In this document: positions 45,663 through 57,137 of the stretch, piece after piece | Layout of the letters: each line of letters opens with the position of its first letter | Position numbering within the stretch: the stretch's first letter is position 1 | Assembly: GCA_946122785.1 (NCBI GenBank) | Contig: CAMGYJ010000003.1 | Span: 27,173,811-27,237,810, forward strand | DNA length: 64,000 nucleotides | From: Linum tenue | Lineage: Eukaryota; Streptophyta; Magnoliopsida; Malpighiales; Linaceae | Direction: 5' to 3' | Program-made: the position numbers and the translations under genes | Notes under the pieces: generated by a model | Database searches by the model: none | The model's input: only the letters and a program-made list of their open reading frames with translations | What the model was told of the DNA's origin: nothing

Positions 45663-46137
45663 AATAAGTTAGGAATATCTTTGGTGTGTGTTTGCGAGTC
45701 TGGAACCGTGATCTCAGAACTTTTGTATGATAATTTGATTATTGTTCATTCTGAGCATCACTGAAAAAGGGAAGAAGTTTCCACTTTTTTGTTTTGTTTT
45801 GGTAAGAGAACTTTACACATTCAAGTTCTGATTGGAAGTTTGGAACTTTACTGTTTGAAATGATCGAAGCCAATCAAGATTATACAAAGTTGAGTGCGAC
45901 ATTCAAGAGGAAAGTGCAGCGAGCCAACAATGCAGGTGTGCTTCACAGTACCTTGGCCGGAAACCTGCGACCTGATGCATGTATGCTTCCGATAGTGGAA
46001 TGATTTAACAAACGAGTATACGCTCCAATTATGTCAGCAAATTGTAAACTGCTCCTCCAAACCCGTCCATTATCGCATTCGTTGATGGGAACTCAGCTCT
46101 AGACGTCAAACTGTAAGGAAAGAACCAACAAGGTAAG
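45663..46137. other. Spacer, no gene recognised
   Basis: Follows the outer TIR element. Short frames only. It contains no feature I can support. Confidence 0.3.
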
Positions 46138-46467
46138 TGATGCGTGACGGCGGAATCTCACTTATCGTGGAACTCGAACTCTACTACGAAAACTAATGAA
46201 ACGCGATAAAGATAGCTAAATTACTCTAATCAACTTTACTCTTATTCATTACTTACCAAAACCAAAGAACAACGTACATATTTATAGGAAAACATAGGTA
46301 AACCTAATAGCTAACCATATCCCACTCTAACAAGGTAACTAATAACTTCCTCAACAAGACGTAATAAACTAATACGAATAACAATAATGACCCAAATTAA
46401 CTAATAATAATCTCTAATTACTAAGCCCATATTCGGCAGAAAGCTCAACGAATGCTATCCTCCATCA
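46138..46467 (-). repeat. LTR, minus orientation, 330 bp
   Basis: On the minus strand it starts TGATGGAGGATAGC at 46467, right after the purine tract AAAGGGGGAGGAT, and ends CACGCATCA at 46138. A TATA-like CCTATAAATATG lies inside (plus about 46278-46289). The neighbouring plus-strand CTTCTTTCTCGAAGTTT is typical of sequence just before the 3' LTR of plant Ty3/gypsy elements. The element's body beyond about 46.8 kb is not recognisable, so this is a truncated 3' end. Confidence 0.6.
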
Positions 46468-47089
46468 ATCCTCCCCCTTTGAAAAACTTCTTTCTCGAAG
46501 TTTAAGCGTCATCTCAATCCGAATCGATGAAGAAGAAGTTTCCATGTAGCTTGTGATGGACGATGACGAGGCTTGGACTACCACACTCGCGCTTGCAATA
46601 CTTCCAGTTCAGCTTCAACACATCAATTGATCGCTTTGTCTCCTTGATGCTCATGGCTCCCGCAACTTTGAACCATGCTTCGCCGCCAGCCAAATTAATG
46701 ACATTAATTCCATACGTAGCAACCAAACATTGCATAATTAGGGAAAACTTTATACTGCCAAAGTTGCCAAGAACACTCGTTCCTTTAAACCCTTATATAT
46801 GAAGGTTACCACCAACTTCAGTTCCCATTTCATGCTTCCTTGGCTTTACCGCAATCTCTCGACCCGGGACAGATTACGGTGATTATTTAGGGCAAACTGG
46901 GTATAACAAAAAAATTATTAATAATTTTTTTAATAAATTACATTTTAGGCAATTACATAAATATATTTGACTCGCTCCTACCGTCACTCTAGAAAATGGC
47001 CAAGTGTAACCACCTCCTAAAGCGTAGTATAGCGGGTTTGGGTTTTAATGTCAACCCGGGTATTAGGGCTCTGTTAATCCATTCCCCTT

Positions 47090-47586
47090 CGTCCCATTTA
47101 ATTTATTGGTAAAACAATTGTCCTAGTATTGGAAGTATGTAAGAATTAACATTATTATTAATTAATTAATTTATTAATGAATATATTTATACCAAGCCAC
47201 TAGCATTACTTATTTTATTGGAGTTCAAATATTTTTAGTTTTAACTCATACTTAGTAGACGTTGTCGGAATATTACTTTAAGTTAAACTACCTAGACACA
47301 ACATGAAAACAAGAGGGAAACCCCATGAGCCCTATCCCTTCATCATGAATTATTTTGAGTTACGCAATAAATAACAATGAAAATAGTAATTTTGGAACAT
47401 TAATCTTGAGAATTATCATTTTAAATGTTATGTGTCTTTGTGTTATTAATGATTTACCTCACTAATATTCTTATATGTCATGTTCTATATGATACTTAAA
47501 ATCCTACTATTTTACGATTCGATTTTACGATTCCGATTTTACCCCAGTTTTCGATTTTAGGTAAAATCTTGATTTTAACTGCTTTG
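47090..47586. mobile_element. Truncated second copy of the 3.9-kb hAT family
   Basis: Its reverse complement follows 3919-4420: the end reads CAAAGCAGTTAAAATCAAG, and internal landmarks such as TCAAGATTAATGTTCCAAAA and the GTAGTTTAACT(T/C)AAAGT stretch are shared. Similarity stops near 47090, so the other terminus is missing. Confidence 0.7.
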
Positions 47587-47739
47587 GGTACAAGCGACAC
47601 ATTCAAGCAATTGGGCACCCAACATGCATTAGCCATTCATATCCATTGCATCCCTCACCCTATTCTAATTCAAACATGCCAGACAATTCACAGTTCTCGG
47701 TCTTAACATCTACAATTCGATTTTTCAGAAAAAGGACAA

Positions 47740-48606
47740 TTAAGCAAGAAACACACGTTGAAACACAAGTAGGACCGTAGAGGGACGCAAGCAAGGGGTG
47801 AGGGACGCGAACCATAGAGAAAACCACCCCCGGAGGGCTCGCCAGACCGGCGGCGGCGACGACTGGAGAAATTGAAACTCGCCCGAAGTGGGCAAAATTT
47901 TTAGCGAAGGTGCGCCCCGCGACGTAGATCCCAAATCCGTGAACGAATTTTAAATTGGAGGTCGAACGAAGACGGGATCTACGAAACTCCGACGAAGAAA
48001 ATTGCTCCGACGAGAGAGCATGAGAGGAAGAGAGAAGGAAAGAGAGAGGGTTCTAAAAAAAATGAGAGGAGAGAAAAAGGCTGACCGGGGATTCGCTTTT
48101 AAAAGGAAAATACCCGGTCGGGCCTCAAAAATTCCCGGTCGGGTAGTTTGAGGCCTCGGTCGGGTATTTCCGTTCCTCAACGAATTACGACAGGGGGGAC
48201 CCGGCCGAGAGACCAAAATACCCGGTCAGAAATTTTGGGTCAAGGTCGGGTTTTTCCGCTTTTACGCGCCCTGGGCAGAAGGTGTCCCGCCCAAGAGGCC
48301 AAAATACTCGGTCGGGTATTTTGGGTCAAGGTCGGGTTTTCCCTCTTCTTCAGCCCTGATCAGAAGGGGTCCCGGCCGCGATGCCAAAATACCCGGTGGG
48401 GTATTTTGAGCAACGGCAGGGTATTTTCCCCTTCTCGGCCAAAATGCAATTTCTCTCATTTTTTTGAAGTCCCCTGCACAAAAACACCAAACCGAGGCGT
48501 ACCAGACGACCTAACTTCATCATAGACGCACAACTGACTAGAACACACCACAAAACAAAACAAAAGGGTAAAAATAATGCAAACCGTGGTGGGGTTGCCT
48601 CTCCAC
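47740..48606 (-). mobile_element. Antisense relic of a second pol-less LTR family
   Basis: Read on the minus strand: a hairpin like that of the 6-kb element (plus 48589-48606) in frame with GEATPPRF, then a cluster of CCCGGTCGGGTATTTT-type words (48440-48090). A TTTTAAAAG and CT-rich leader (CTCTCTTTCCTTCTCTCTTC) follow, then a GC-rich leader into 47.74 kb. This order (internal end, U3 word cluster, R/leader) fits the 3' end of a relative of the 20-26 kb element. Ends are not resolved. Confidence 0.5.
48090..48440 (-). promoter_or_regulatory. Cluster of ACCCGGTCGGGT words
   Basis: Near-palindromic words built on ACCCGGTCGGGT recur about six times, flanked by AAAATAC and TATTTT, with half-sites (AAGGTCGGGTTTT, ACGGCAGGGTATT) between. 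The position relative to the CT-rich leader is equivalent to the CACGGCCGTG cluster at 20.2 kb. Confidence 0.6.
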
Positions 48607-51600
48607 AAGTTATGTTAAAGCGCCCAACTTCGCGCCCTTGAAATAGCGTTGGACAAAAATGGTCATGCAAAAGCGCTCAAACTCGCGTCCTCCCAATCGG
48701 GAAAGAAACAACCTTAAAGCGCCCTCCCCAGCGCCCTCGGAAATAGACAAGTAATATTCAAGGGCACCAAGCTAAGTACTTTATTTTTTGCGTGAAATTT
48801 GGTGTTACGTCCACGATATATCGCTTTGTTTTGAAATGTTTGGTGCGCCCAAATAAAATCTCTTGTTCGAAATACTTAAAGCGCCCGAAATATAGCGCCC
48901 TTGATCGAAAATACTCTTCACGCCCAAATCTAGTGTCCTAATATTTGAAAGATCTCTAAGGAGATGTAAAGCGCCCGTAATACATAAAGTGCCCCGCAAT
49001 ACATAAAGTGGCACTCCAAGCCTCAAGTTTACACAATTGAAGAGAGGCATTTTATAGGCGCATGTTTCAAAAGCAAGGATGTTAGGTCGTGTGTCTTGCA
49101 AAGGGAGGCTTCTGTCATGAACGAGCAACGTATGCAACGGTCAGGCGCCTGTCACGAATGTGATGATAAACGAGAGGTGGCATTTTGCAGGTGCCTGAAA
49201 GTAAGGATGTGGGGCGTGTGCCTTGCAAAGGGAGGCGCCTGTCATGAACAAGCAACGTATACAATGGTCAGGCGCTCGTCATGAATGTGACGATAAATGA
49301 GAGGGGGCATTTTGCAGGCGCCTGTTTTGAAAGTAAGGATGTGGAGCGTGTGCCTTGCAAATGCAGGCGCCTATTCCGAAAGTAAGGATGTGGATCATGT
49401 GCCTTGCAAAGAGAGGCACCTGTCATGAACGAGCAACGTATGCATCGCTCAATTGGATATATTGCGCGCCTAACTGGGGGGCAATTGTTAGGGGTGTAGA
49501 GAAAGCCCAATTTTGATAAATTGATTATTGAATTTCAGGTGCCTATCGTAAAGTGGTCAATAAATGTTGGGGCGTCTGGCATAAAGCGGTCACTGAATAT
49601 CGGGGCGCGTTGGGCGCCTGTCACCATGCAACATATCTCACAATGGTCGGGGCCTGCCATAAAGGGTCATTGAATGAAGGGGCGTGTATTTGGCAGAGGT
49701 AGGGCGCCCGTCCTGAATAAGTCAATAAACGTGTGGGGGCATTTAACAGGAGCCTATTCCAAAAAGATGCCTATCCAAAATGAGTCAATAAATTTGAGGG
49801 GGGCATTGAGCGAGCGCCATATCGAGGGGACTTGTGGCAAAGCACCACCATTGGGTAAGCCCGCATTTGGGCCCAGAAAGGTGGGTAGGTCAAATTTGAA
49901 CAGCAAGGGGAGCACGCAGTCCAGGCACCTAGGTCTAGAAGGAGGAAAATCAATAGTTGGCAGGTGCCCGATTCAATAAGACCGAGGCACCTGTAACAAG
50001 GATAAGGGGCATTTACTGCGTAAGGACGAGGTACCCCACTGAGCGAAGATGCGTGAACCAAGCTGGAGGAAGGGAAAAACTAGGGATAAGACTGATAATC
50101 ATCAGGCGCCCAACTCAACGGTGAGGCAAGGCGGTATTCAATAGGCTAGAAAGCATGCAATGGTGGGCGTCCAACGCAACAAAGAAGAAAGGTGGCAGGT
50201 AGAGGGCGCCTAGCTCAACAACGTCGAGGTGTCAATAATAAAAATAGGGCACGTGTGTACGAGCGCCTACCGGAAGGCGACAGGTGGACATGTGAGCGGT
50301 TCATCAAAGTCGAGGCGCCTCTAAAGGGAAGATCGAGACGGTTAAGAGGAAACTCGTGTCGCATACGCTTGTCGAGCGGATAGCGGTAATCGGAGAGCTC
50401 CTGGCGCTTCGATGGGCAAACGGTTCGAGGGATAGTCATACCTTTGAATATAGTTAGGCCCTCAAGTTTTGGAGACTTGAGAGCCTGACTGGGGGGCAAT
50501 TGTTGGGGGTGTTACAAAGAGAGGCCCAAGTGAAAGCCCAATACGGCCCAATGAGGAAGAGGAGCGTTACTCCCTGGGGCAAGCCCACGAGTGGGCCCGC
50601 AAGGCCAAGCCCAAGTATGATCAGGGAAGCTAGGAGACAAGACTCGGAAGACTCCAAGGGAGTACGGTATGGGCGCCTTGCATCTGTCAGAAGCATGACA
50701 TGTTGGTCAGGGCGCCCGGTCTGACAGAAGTACGGAGCATCAAAAGCGATGCTGACGTGGAGCTGGGGGGAATAAGCCAGGTCCAGGGTTGTGTGAGTAT
50801 AAATAGGGCCGGTAGGTAACATTTACGCAGTGCGTGTGTGTAGGCCAGGAGCCTAAGGATTGGCTAGCAGGATCAAGGCGCATCAAGGAGCGGGCTTCAA
50901 GGCGGGGCGCCTACGAAGCGTTAAGTAGGACCCGGACGCTCAGAAGATCAGGCTCCAAGGTGAGGAGCCTAAGGTGTGACCAGTAAGGCGAAGGCATACG
51001 GAGAGTTGGGCTTCAAGGTATTTGGGCACAAACAAGGGTCTGACCGGGCGCGAGGGGGGCGCTCAGACGCCCGGGCACCTCCTGTAGCTCGTTTAAGTTT
51101 TGGTCGTGCGAAAAGGCACCTGGACACAATACGAGCGGTGTGGATCAGTTAAAGCCCTGGGCGCCCCTTGATAGGGGGGCATGAACTCAAGTGGGTTTGA
51201 TCACGCGAATGGGCGCCTGGGCGCGAAATGAACAGTGGAAGACGAGCGCCTAAGATAATAATGGGGAAGCAATGGTCAAGCTAAGCGCGCTAAGTAGGCA
51301 CCACCTCTAACGTGGGCGCCTGTGGTAAGAAGGGGTGGACATTTGGCATAGACCAAAATTAATTATTATAAAAAAAAGAGCACGAAAGCCAGACGCCTAA
51401 GTCAACAAGAGGGCAAAATAACTAAGGCCAGATAAAGCACACCCAAATTGAGGCACCTAGGAAAGTGGAAAGGGGGGCATCTTGCAAAAGTTAGGTGCCT
51501 GGATTGGCAAGGGTAGCAGTAGACAAGTGGAACATGATGTCCAATTGCCCAAGTACGGAAAAGTTGCTCAGGAGAAAGCGCCCGACCTTGATAGAACCAG

Positions 51601-52136
51601 GCGCCTGCCACGAGACAGTATAGTCAGGCCCTCAAGCCTTGGGAACTTGAGAGCCTGACTGGGGGCAATTGTTGGGGTATTACAAAGAGGGCCCAAAGAG
51701 GGGCCCAACAAAGCCCATTGAGACAGGGATGGGCTATCCAGTGGGAGAGCCCATAAATGGGCCCACGAAGCCCTCTCCATGCAGATGAAGGGCGCATGAA
51801 GACAAAACACTAAAGACTCCAAAGTAGTCCAGGCTGTCAAGTGGTCCCCCACCTACAGGCGCCTGACAAGGTGGTTGAGGCATCTGACAAGAATGAAGGT
51901 ACAAGTCATTAAATGCGACGATGACGTGGAGGAGATCAACCTCGAGTTGGGTGAGTATAAATAGGGGCAGTTGGTAGCATTTACACAGGTTGGACTCTCT
52001 CACTAAACCCACTTACTACGCACTTCTCTCTCTAGAAAGGGAACTGACTTGATCGTCGGAGGGCTAACGGGCCCGGGCACCCTCCTTTGTGTTCTTGTGT
52101 GTAGGCCAGGTGCCTACCGTCAAAAGAGTGAGTTCA
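48607..52136 (+). repeat. GGCGCC-rich tandem array of LTR-element units
   Basis: The purine-rich junction CTGGGGGGCAATTGTTGGGG or a close variant recurs at about 49474, 50488 and 51658, each followed by an LTR-like start (49486, 50501, 51670). The spacing is thus 1015 and 1169 bp. LTR-like parts at 50501 and 51670 share ACAAAGAG, GTGAGTATAAATAGGG (TATA at 50798 and 51956) and GTGTGTAGGCCAGG. The last one ends near 52136 before TGGTATCAGGGC, a Met-tRNA-type primer-binding site. Between them, GCGCC/GGCGCC words recur dozens of times in otherwise unrelated sequence. No protein is encoded that I recognise. It looks like a tandem LTR-interior-LTR array from recombination of a non-autonomous element. 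Confidence 0.6.
51670..52136 (+). repeat. Best-defined LTR of the GGCGCC family, 467 bp
   Basis: Starts TGTTGGGGTATTACAAAGAG after a purine tract. TATAAATA lies at 51956-51963, and a CTCTCTCTAGAAAGG leader follows. It ends GAGTTCA before a primer-binding-site-like TGGTATCAGGGC (52143-52154). Confidence 0.6.
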
Positions 52137-52154
52137 GTGACGTGGTATCAGGGC

Positions 52155-52841
52155 TCAAACAAGTCCCTTCTTTCACTTGGGTGTTTGTAAACCTTATATG
52201 AATGCTTGTACGGATTGAATAATTTGTGTGTGGTTGTGTTTAATGTGAATGTGGAGGTATTATTCATGAATTATTGTGTTGAAAGAGGCTTAAATGCTGG
52301 GTTTTCTTAGGCAATTCATTGTGTCCTAGTTAGATTAATGCAGGGCAAACCTCCTATTTTTTATTAGCACCTAGGGTTTGGTTGTGGGTGGCCGCCTGAA
52401 CTCCTATTAGAGGGTGAAGTCTAACCAACCCTTAGTCAATAGTCGAGAGAGTCACGTTGGTGGCTTGGATCATATCTTTTCCCTCGGTCTAGAGACCAAG
52501 AGAGTGGCGCTTGACTACTTGTTACACTTGCCTACGGTTTACAACCCCCTCACCACACACGACCATTCGATCCAACAAGTAGTAATTGTTAGCTAGGGGA
52601 GCAACACCCGGGTGAAGCCTTCTCAATTAGTGTCAAATCCATTTACTTTTGCAAACGTTTTAGCTTTAGATTGTTGTTTTCACCAAAAATCAACCGCTAG
52701 ATAATGTTACAAACAATCAAAGTAGGAGTACATGAACTGGCCCGGGTCGATATTTAAACATACTTGCCCTATACTGCAACCAGTTAAGGTTTATACTTGG
52801 GTCTTAATTGTGAGTTTTATTGTGGTATTCGAGTTGAGTCA
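52155..52841 (+). repeat. 3' part of an Athila-like LTR
   Basis: From TTTCACTTGGGTGTTTGTAA through CCGCTAGATAATG, GTACATGAACTGGCCCGG and ACATACTTGCCCTA to GAGTTGAGTCA, it parallels the latter parts of the LTRs at 19999-21419 and 54562-56128. The first half of that LTR is missing. Confidence 0.6.
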
Positions 52842-53256
52842 CTCTACTTATATTATAAAACACTATAATAGATTTTTAGCCAAATAGTCAACTGCTATTT
52901 TTGAAAAATACTTCTCTAAAAATTTCAACGAGAAACTGCTTCTACAAAAGTTACAGCAGGGCCAACTATCCCAATAAGCATTTGTGCCACAACTTTCCAG
53001 CTTTTATGATGATCTTTTTGCATAATCCCAAGTCGGATCCTTATTTTGTCGATACCCACTGCCGATAACATTATTAGCAATAGAGTGATGGGTTGATTAA
53101 TTGTTGGACGGCATCTTCAAAATATTAAAAAATGTAAAGAAAACAAAAAAAAATTGATATGATGTTGAACAACAGAAACAAAAGTCCATCAAACTATCCA
53201 AATAGTTCCCAAAGAAATATAGGAAAAAGGAGCCGAGTGATTGAAAGGATTCATTG

Positions 53257-54321
53257 ATTGGTAAATTTGTGGGTTCTAGGTCGAAGATTCAAGTTCTTCA
53301 TTCATGGGCTAACATATTATGGGAAGAGATGGTATGGTTTAAGTCTCTAAATTTGGAATTTGGTTTGAAGCTTTTGGTGTTTCAATTTCCTTTTGCCAGT
53401 TCCTGCGACTGGGCTTTCAAGTCGGGTCATGGTACTATGCGGGGAATCCAATTTTCTTTGAAAGTGGCATGTAGGGATTCAACTGATTATCCATCCACCC
53501 ACTATGCATGGGTCATAATTTGGGGTCTACCTCTTGAATTTATGTTTCTTGAAGGCTTAGAATGGGAGGCGAGCAATATTAGAAAATCATTGTGGATGGT
53601 TCAGAAGACTCTACTCGGAGGCCAGTTGGGGTTTTCCAAAGAATGTTTGGAGTTGGGTGCTGATTTTTATTTTCCTAAGATAAATCGATTATATCATGAT
53701 GGAGATCTTGATTTTGAGATCGAGGTTGAGTATGAGAATATTCCTTTGCTTTGTGCAAAGTGTGGGATGTTTGGGCACGATTGTGCTAATTCTCGGGGTC
53801 CAAGAGGTGTTTGGGTTCCTAAAGCAAATGCGGCAATTGTTGAATGTGAGGAGGAGGATATCTTGATTGATACACATAATGATATAACATCTGAGGTTTT
53901 AGAGAAGGAAGAGAATGTGGGTTTTGGTGAGATTGTGGTCCGGAGTCACCTACTGTTGAGAATACGAATGATGAGATTTGATGGCACTTTATTTATAGTA
54001 TTTATCACTCACATATTTGACACATTTTCCAATGATGCTGCCAAAATTGACGAATCCTTCAAGAACAAGGAGAGCAAACTCATAAATGGAGAAGGAAAAG
54101 CACCAACGCCTAGACCCGACGCAATAGATACCTTAGGAAAAAGCATACCCGACACTAAATTTCCATCTCCAGCACAAAGAAGGATTCAAGCCAATCTGTC
54201 TCCCTCAATAAAAGGGATGGCAGGTCCACTCGATGCACCCCCATTGCTACCACCAGATGCGTCATTTCCCTGTCCAACATGCAAAAGGACTAAAAAGAGT
54301 CTATACCAAAAGAGGAAATAA
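53257..54321 (+). pseudogene. LINE ORF1-like gene piece (DUF4283, altered zinc knuckle)
   Basis: The frame is open for about 355 codons from just after a stop at 53251-53253. The N-terminal part (IGKFVGSRSKIQVLHSWANI, then YAWVIIWGLPLEFMFLEGLE) has the layout of DUF4283 from plant LINE ORF1 and related zinc-knuckle proteins. A knuckle, CAKCGMFGHDCANS, follows with the last Cys of CX2CX4HX4C replaced by Ser. A Pro/Ser-rich tail (SPSIKGMAGPLDAPPLLPPD) and a basic end (CPTCKRTKKSLYQKRK) follow. The first in-frame ATG is well inside the domain, so the true 5' end is missing. No LINE ORF2 follows, since the next feature is a solo-type LTR. It is unusually intact for a relic. Confidence 0.6.
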
Positions 54322-54561
54322 GCAGTGGTACCACTCGATGCCCACCCATCGCTCGTCTATAAAAGAGAGGGCATCCCCTTCTTTTTCCTCACATCAACTC
54401 ATAAAGATCTAAAGTATCCAGAGCAAAAAAATCGGTGTAACAACTCATGGGAGCTCTTTACCAAGTAGACTTTCAAGGAAGAAGGAGTTGTGGAACCATC
54501 CCTGTGAGATGGTGGAGGAGAAGGAAAGAGAATCAAAGCTAGGATGCAAGAGGGAGGTAGT

Positions 54562-56128
54562 TGATTCGGGTCCAATTGTACACATTTTATCCCTCATTTC
54601 TTATTCATTTTGGTTAGTTGATCACTGTCCCTCGACCTATTTTACGCTGGGTTGTGCTTGTTTTTTACATTTCAGGTCCTAGCAAGTGTGGGAAGGTTGA
54701 GGACGAGTTTCAGGCCGATTGGAGGTCGAAAAGCGCCAAAAATTGAAGAAAAGTCCAAAGTCACGAATTGGACGCAATTGTCACGATTGCCCCGAGACCA
54801 TGAAGCGCGGAGGTTCCAGAACAGTTGCGCATCTCACTAGAGTCCAGTCAGTTCACGGTCATGCGACCATGAAATCCAGCCCCAGACTGTGAAGTAACTT
54901 AGTGAAACGGTGCGAATGTGCTCGACTTCACGGTCCATGACGATTGTTCACAGCCGTGAACTGGGACCGTGAACAAGCGTCGTTCTGGGTATTAAAGGGG
55001 AAGTGAGTTGAAGGAGAAAGGAGAGCTTTTTCTAGGGTTTTAGTTTTCATAATAAAGGAGGGTTTCTAGGGGGAGATTAGGGTTTACTCTTCCTATTATA
55101 TAGAGAGAAAGTGTCATTCAAAGGAGGAAGAAGGAGATTTGGGCTTGTCCTAAGCTAGAGGAGTGAAGATTCTTACCTCTCAAGGTAGATTCAAGCAACA
55201 AGGAAGGAAAATTGTCATCTCTTCATGGTTCTTTCTCTCCTTTTTCTTGTTTTCCCTTGCCTAGCTATGGAATAACCTACCTATTCACTTGGGCGTTGTG
55301 AACCCTAGCTTGAAATATGTGATAGATTGTATTGATTGAATACTTTATGTGTGGGTTTGTGTTTAATGCAAAGTTTGAGGTATTTTCATGATGTTTGGGT
55401 TGTGTTCTTCATTTCTCATTACTATGCCAATTTGATCTAGGTAGAGGGAATTCCCCTTTTAGTTAGGAGGCTTTAATAAGATGGATTCCTTGGCCAATTG
55501 AGTCACCTACCTAGGGAAAATTAGGGCAACCCTCAACTTCGATTTAGCACTTTAACTTGGGTGTTACTTTGCCGTCCGGATTAAGTTTCGAGGGATTGGT
55601 TCTTGCAACCATTAGTTTTATCGGTTAAGAGAGCTAGGACTCCTAGCTTATTGTTGCAATCCTTAGTCGAAAGGTTAAGAGAGGTAGATTTCCTAGTTTA
55701 TTGTAGCAATCCTTAATCCATTGATTGAGAGAGCTAAGGTTCTTAGCTTAATTGTTTTCCTTAACCGATTGATTAAGAAAGTGAGGTTTCCTTCACTTAT
55801 TGTGCCCTCCTACGGTGTATGAACACACCTCCACACATTAGCATTCGATTTGGTCGATCTTGATATGTCGCTAGGGATAACAATACCAGGATGAATTCTT
55901 ATCTTATTAAGACAACCTCGATTTACTTTACTTGTTTGTTTATTTTGTAGTTTTCTTAGTTTTAAACCCAAAATCGTTTGCTAGATAACAACCTAAGCGA
56001 TTGAAGTAGGGGTACATGAACCGGCCCAGGTTTGACAATTAAAACATACTTGCCCAAACTGCACACGCCTAGAGTTTATGCTTGAGCTCTAGTCGGGGTT
56101 GAATTCGCGGTGTATCTGTGGCGAGTCA
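54562..56128 (+). repeat. Solo-type LTR related to the 6-kb element, ~1567 bp
   Basis: Starts TGATTCGGGTCC and ends GGCGAGTCA, matching TGATAGACC...GGCGTGTCA of the 6-kb element. Shared landmarks include GGTTGTGCTTG, TTTCAGGTCCTAG, CACTTGGG(C/T), GTACATGAACCGGCCC and ACATACTTGCCC. No interior, primer-binding site or second LTR flanks it. The 5-bp flanks are GTAGT and GTATC, not a clear duplication, so it could be a decayed solo LTR or a truncated end. A word cluster lies at 54780-54980. Confidence 0.65.
54780..54980 (+). promoter_or_regulatory. Cluster of GTTCACGGTC / GACCGTGAAC words
   Basis: GTTCACGGTC (54851) and its reverse complement GACCGTGAAC (54965), with variants CTTCACGGTCC and GTTCACAGCCGTGAAC (itself a near-palindrome), lie in the place taken by CACGGCCGTG words in the related LTR at 20 kb. 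A TATTAAAGG follows 20 bp later. Confidence 0.65.
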
Positions 56129-57128
56129 GTATCCATTCAAGGAGGAAAGGAGGAATGGAAGAAGACATTGGTGTCTGCTAAAGCCTATGCAATGAAGACA
56201 TATCATGCCAGAGGACAAAGAAGATGACACAACCTCGACAAAGAAGATGGTCATCCATGAAGAACCATCTCGATACCCTCCAATTATGCAAAGATAAATA
56301 GAAGCTTTGGGAGGAGAAGATATCGTGCATACCACTATTGGATAGCGTTGGTGCTATGGAGAGCCCAAGACAGAAGCTTGAGCAACTTATGGAGAAGGAG
56401 AAGTTTGAGAAGACTAGCACCAACTCAATAAGAACCATTCGAGTATATGAAGTGAAGGAGGATCATGGTCATTGCACAATAATTTTTCTCCTAAATGACC
56501 ATTATCCAGAGAAAGGATTGGTGGATCTTTCCACTTCCACTCTATGAAGATATGGGTCTAGTTGACATGGAAGAGATAGAAATGGAGATCAAGTTAGCCC
56601 TATTCATTGCTTGCTTGATCAATGTGTGTTCATGCTTTGTCAACATGCATATGCTACGGTATTAATATGTAGAAATTTTTATATGTCTTTATAATAGAAT
56701 AGTATGTCATGACATATTGAGTCTTTGTTAGTGTTTGGCATAATTATGTTTTGCAAAATAACAAGTATTGCTGAAATGGGGCAAGTAGGGAGGTACATAT
56801 GTTGCGGAAAGAAAGGTACACATAGGCGTTACCGGATCGTGGATGAGTTAGGTAGAAGTCAATAGGGACTATAACCTCCTCAAATTATTACATGTAAAAT
56901 TTGCAATAAATTTAGGAGATAGAGTAATCAACAAGACTTTAGCCCCCTCTCCCAATTATCACGATTCAAGTCAGATAGAGTAGTCAGCAAAACCTTAACC
57001 CCTTCTCTCAGTTATTACGATTCAAGTAAGTTCTCCTCATTCAACTTTCTAATTTTGCCACTGTCGCCTGGTTTAACAATCGTAGCATACACCAAACCAG
57101 AAGGTGCTGATTATAAACCTAGGCGACG
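56129..57128. other. Spacer with no recognised gene
   Basis: A purine-rich plus-strand stretch (56129-56550) has a short frame with RQKLEQLMEKEKFEKTSTNS but no known domain. It could be gag debris of the neighbouring LTR family. The rest is AT-rich, with CCCTTCTCTCAGTTATTACG repeated in similar form at about 56946 and 57000. Confidence 0.35.
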
Positions 57129-57137
57129 ATATCATTA

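Noticed and set aside
46514..46735. Minus-strand 73-codon frame beside the LTR at 46.1 kb
   Set aside because: Its position suggests the end of a gypsy pol, but no integrase or chromodomain motif can be seen.
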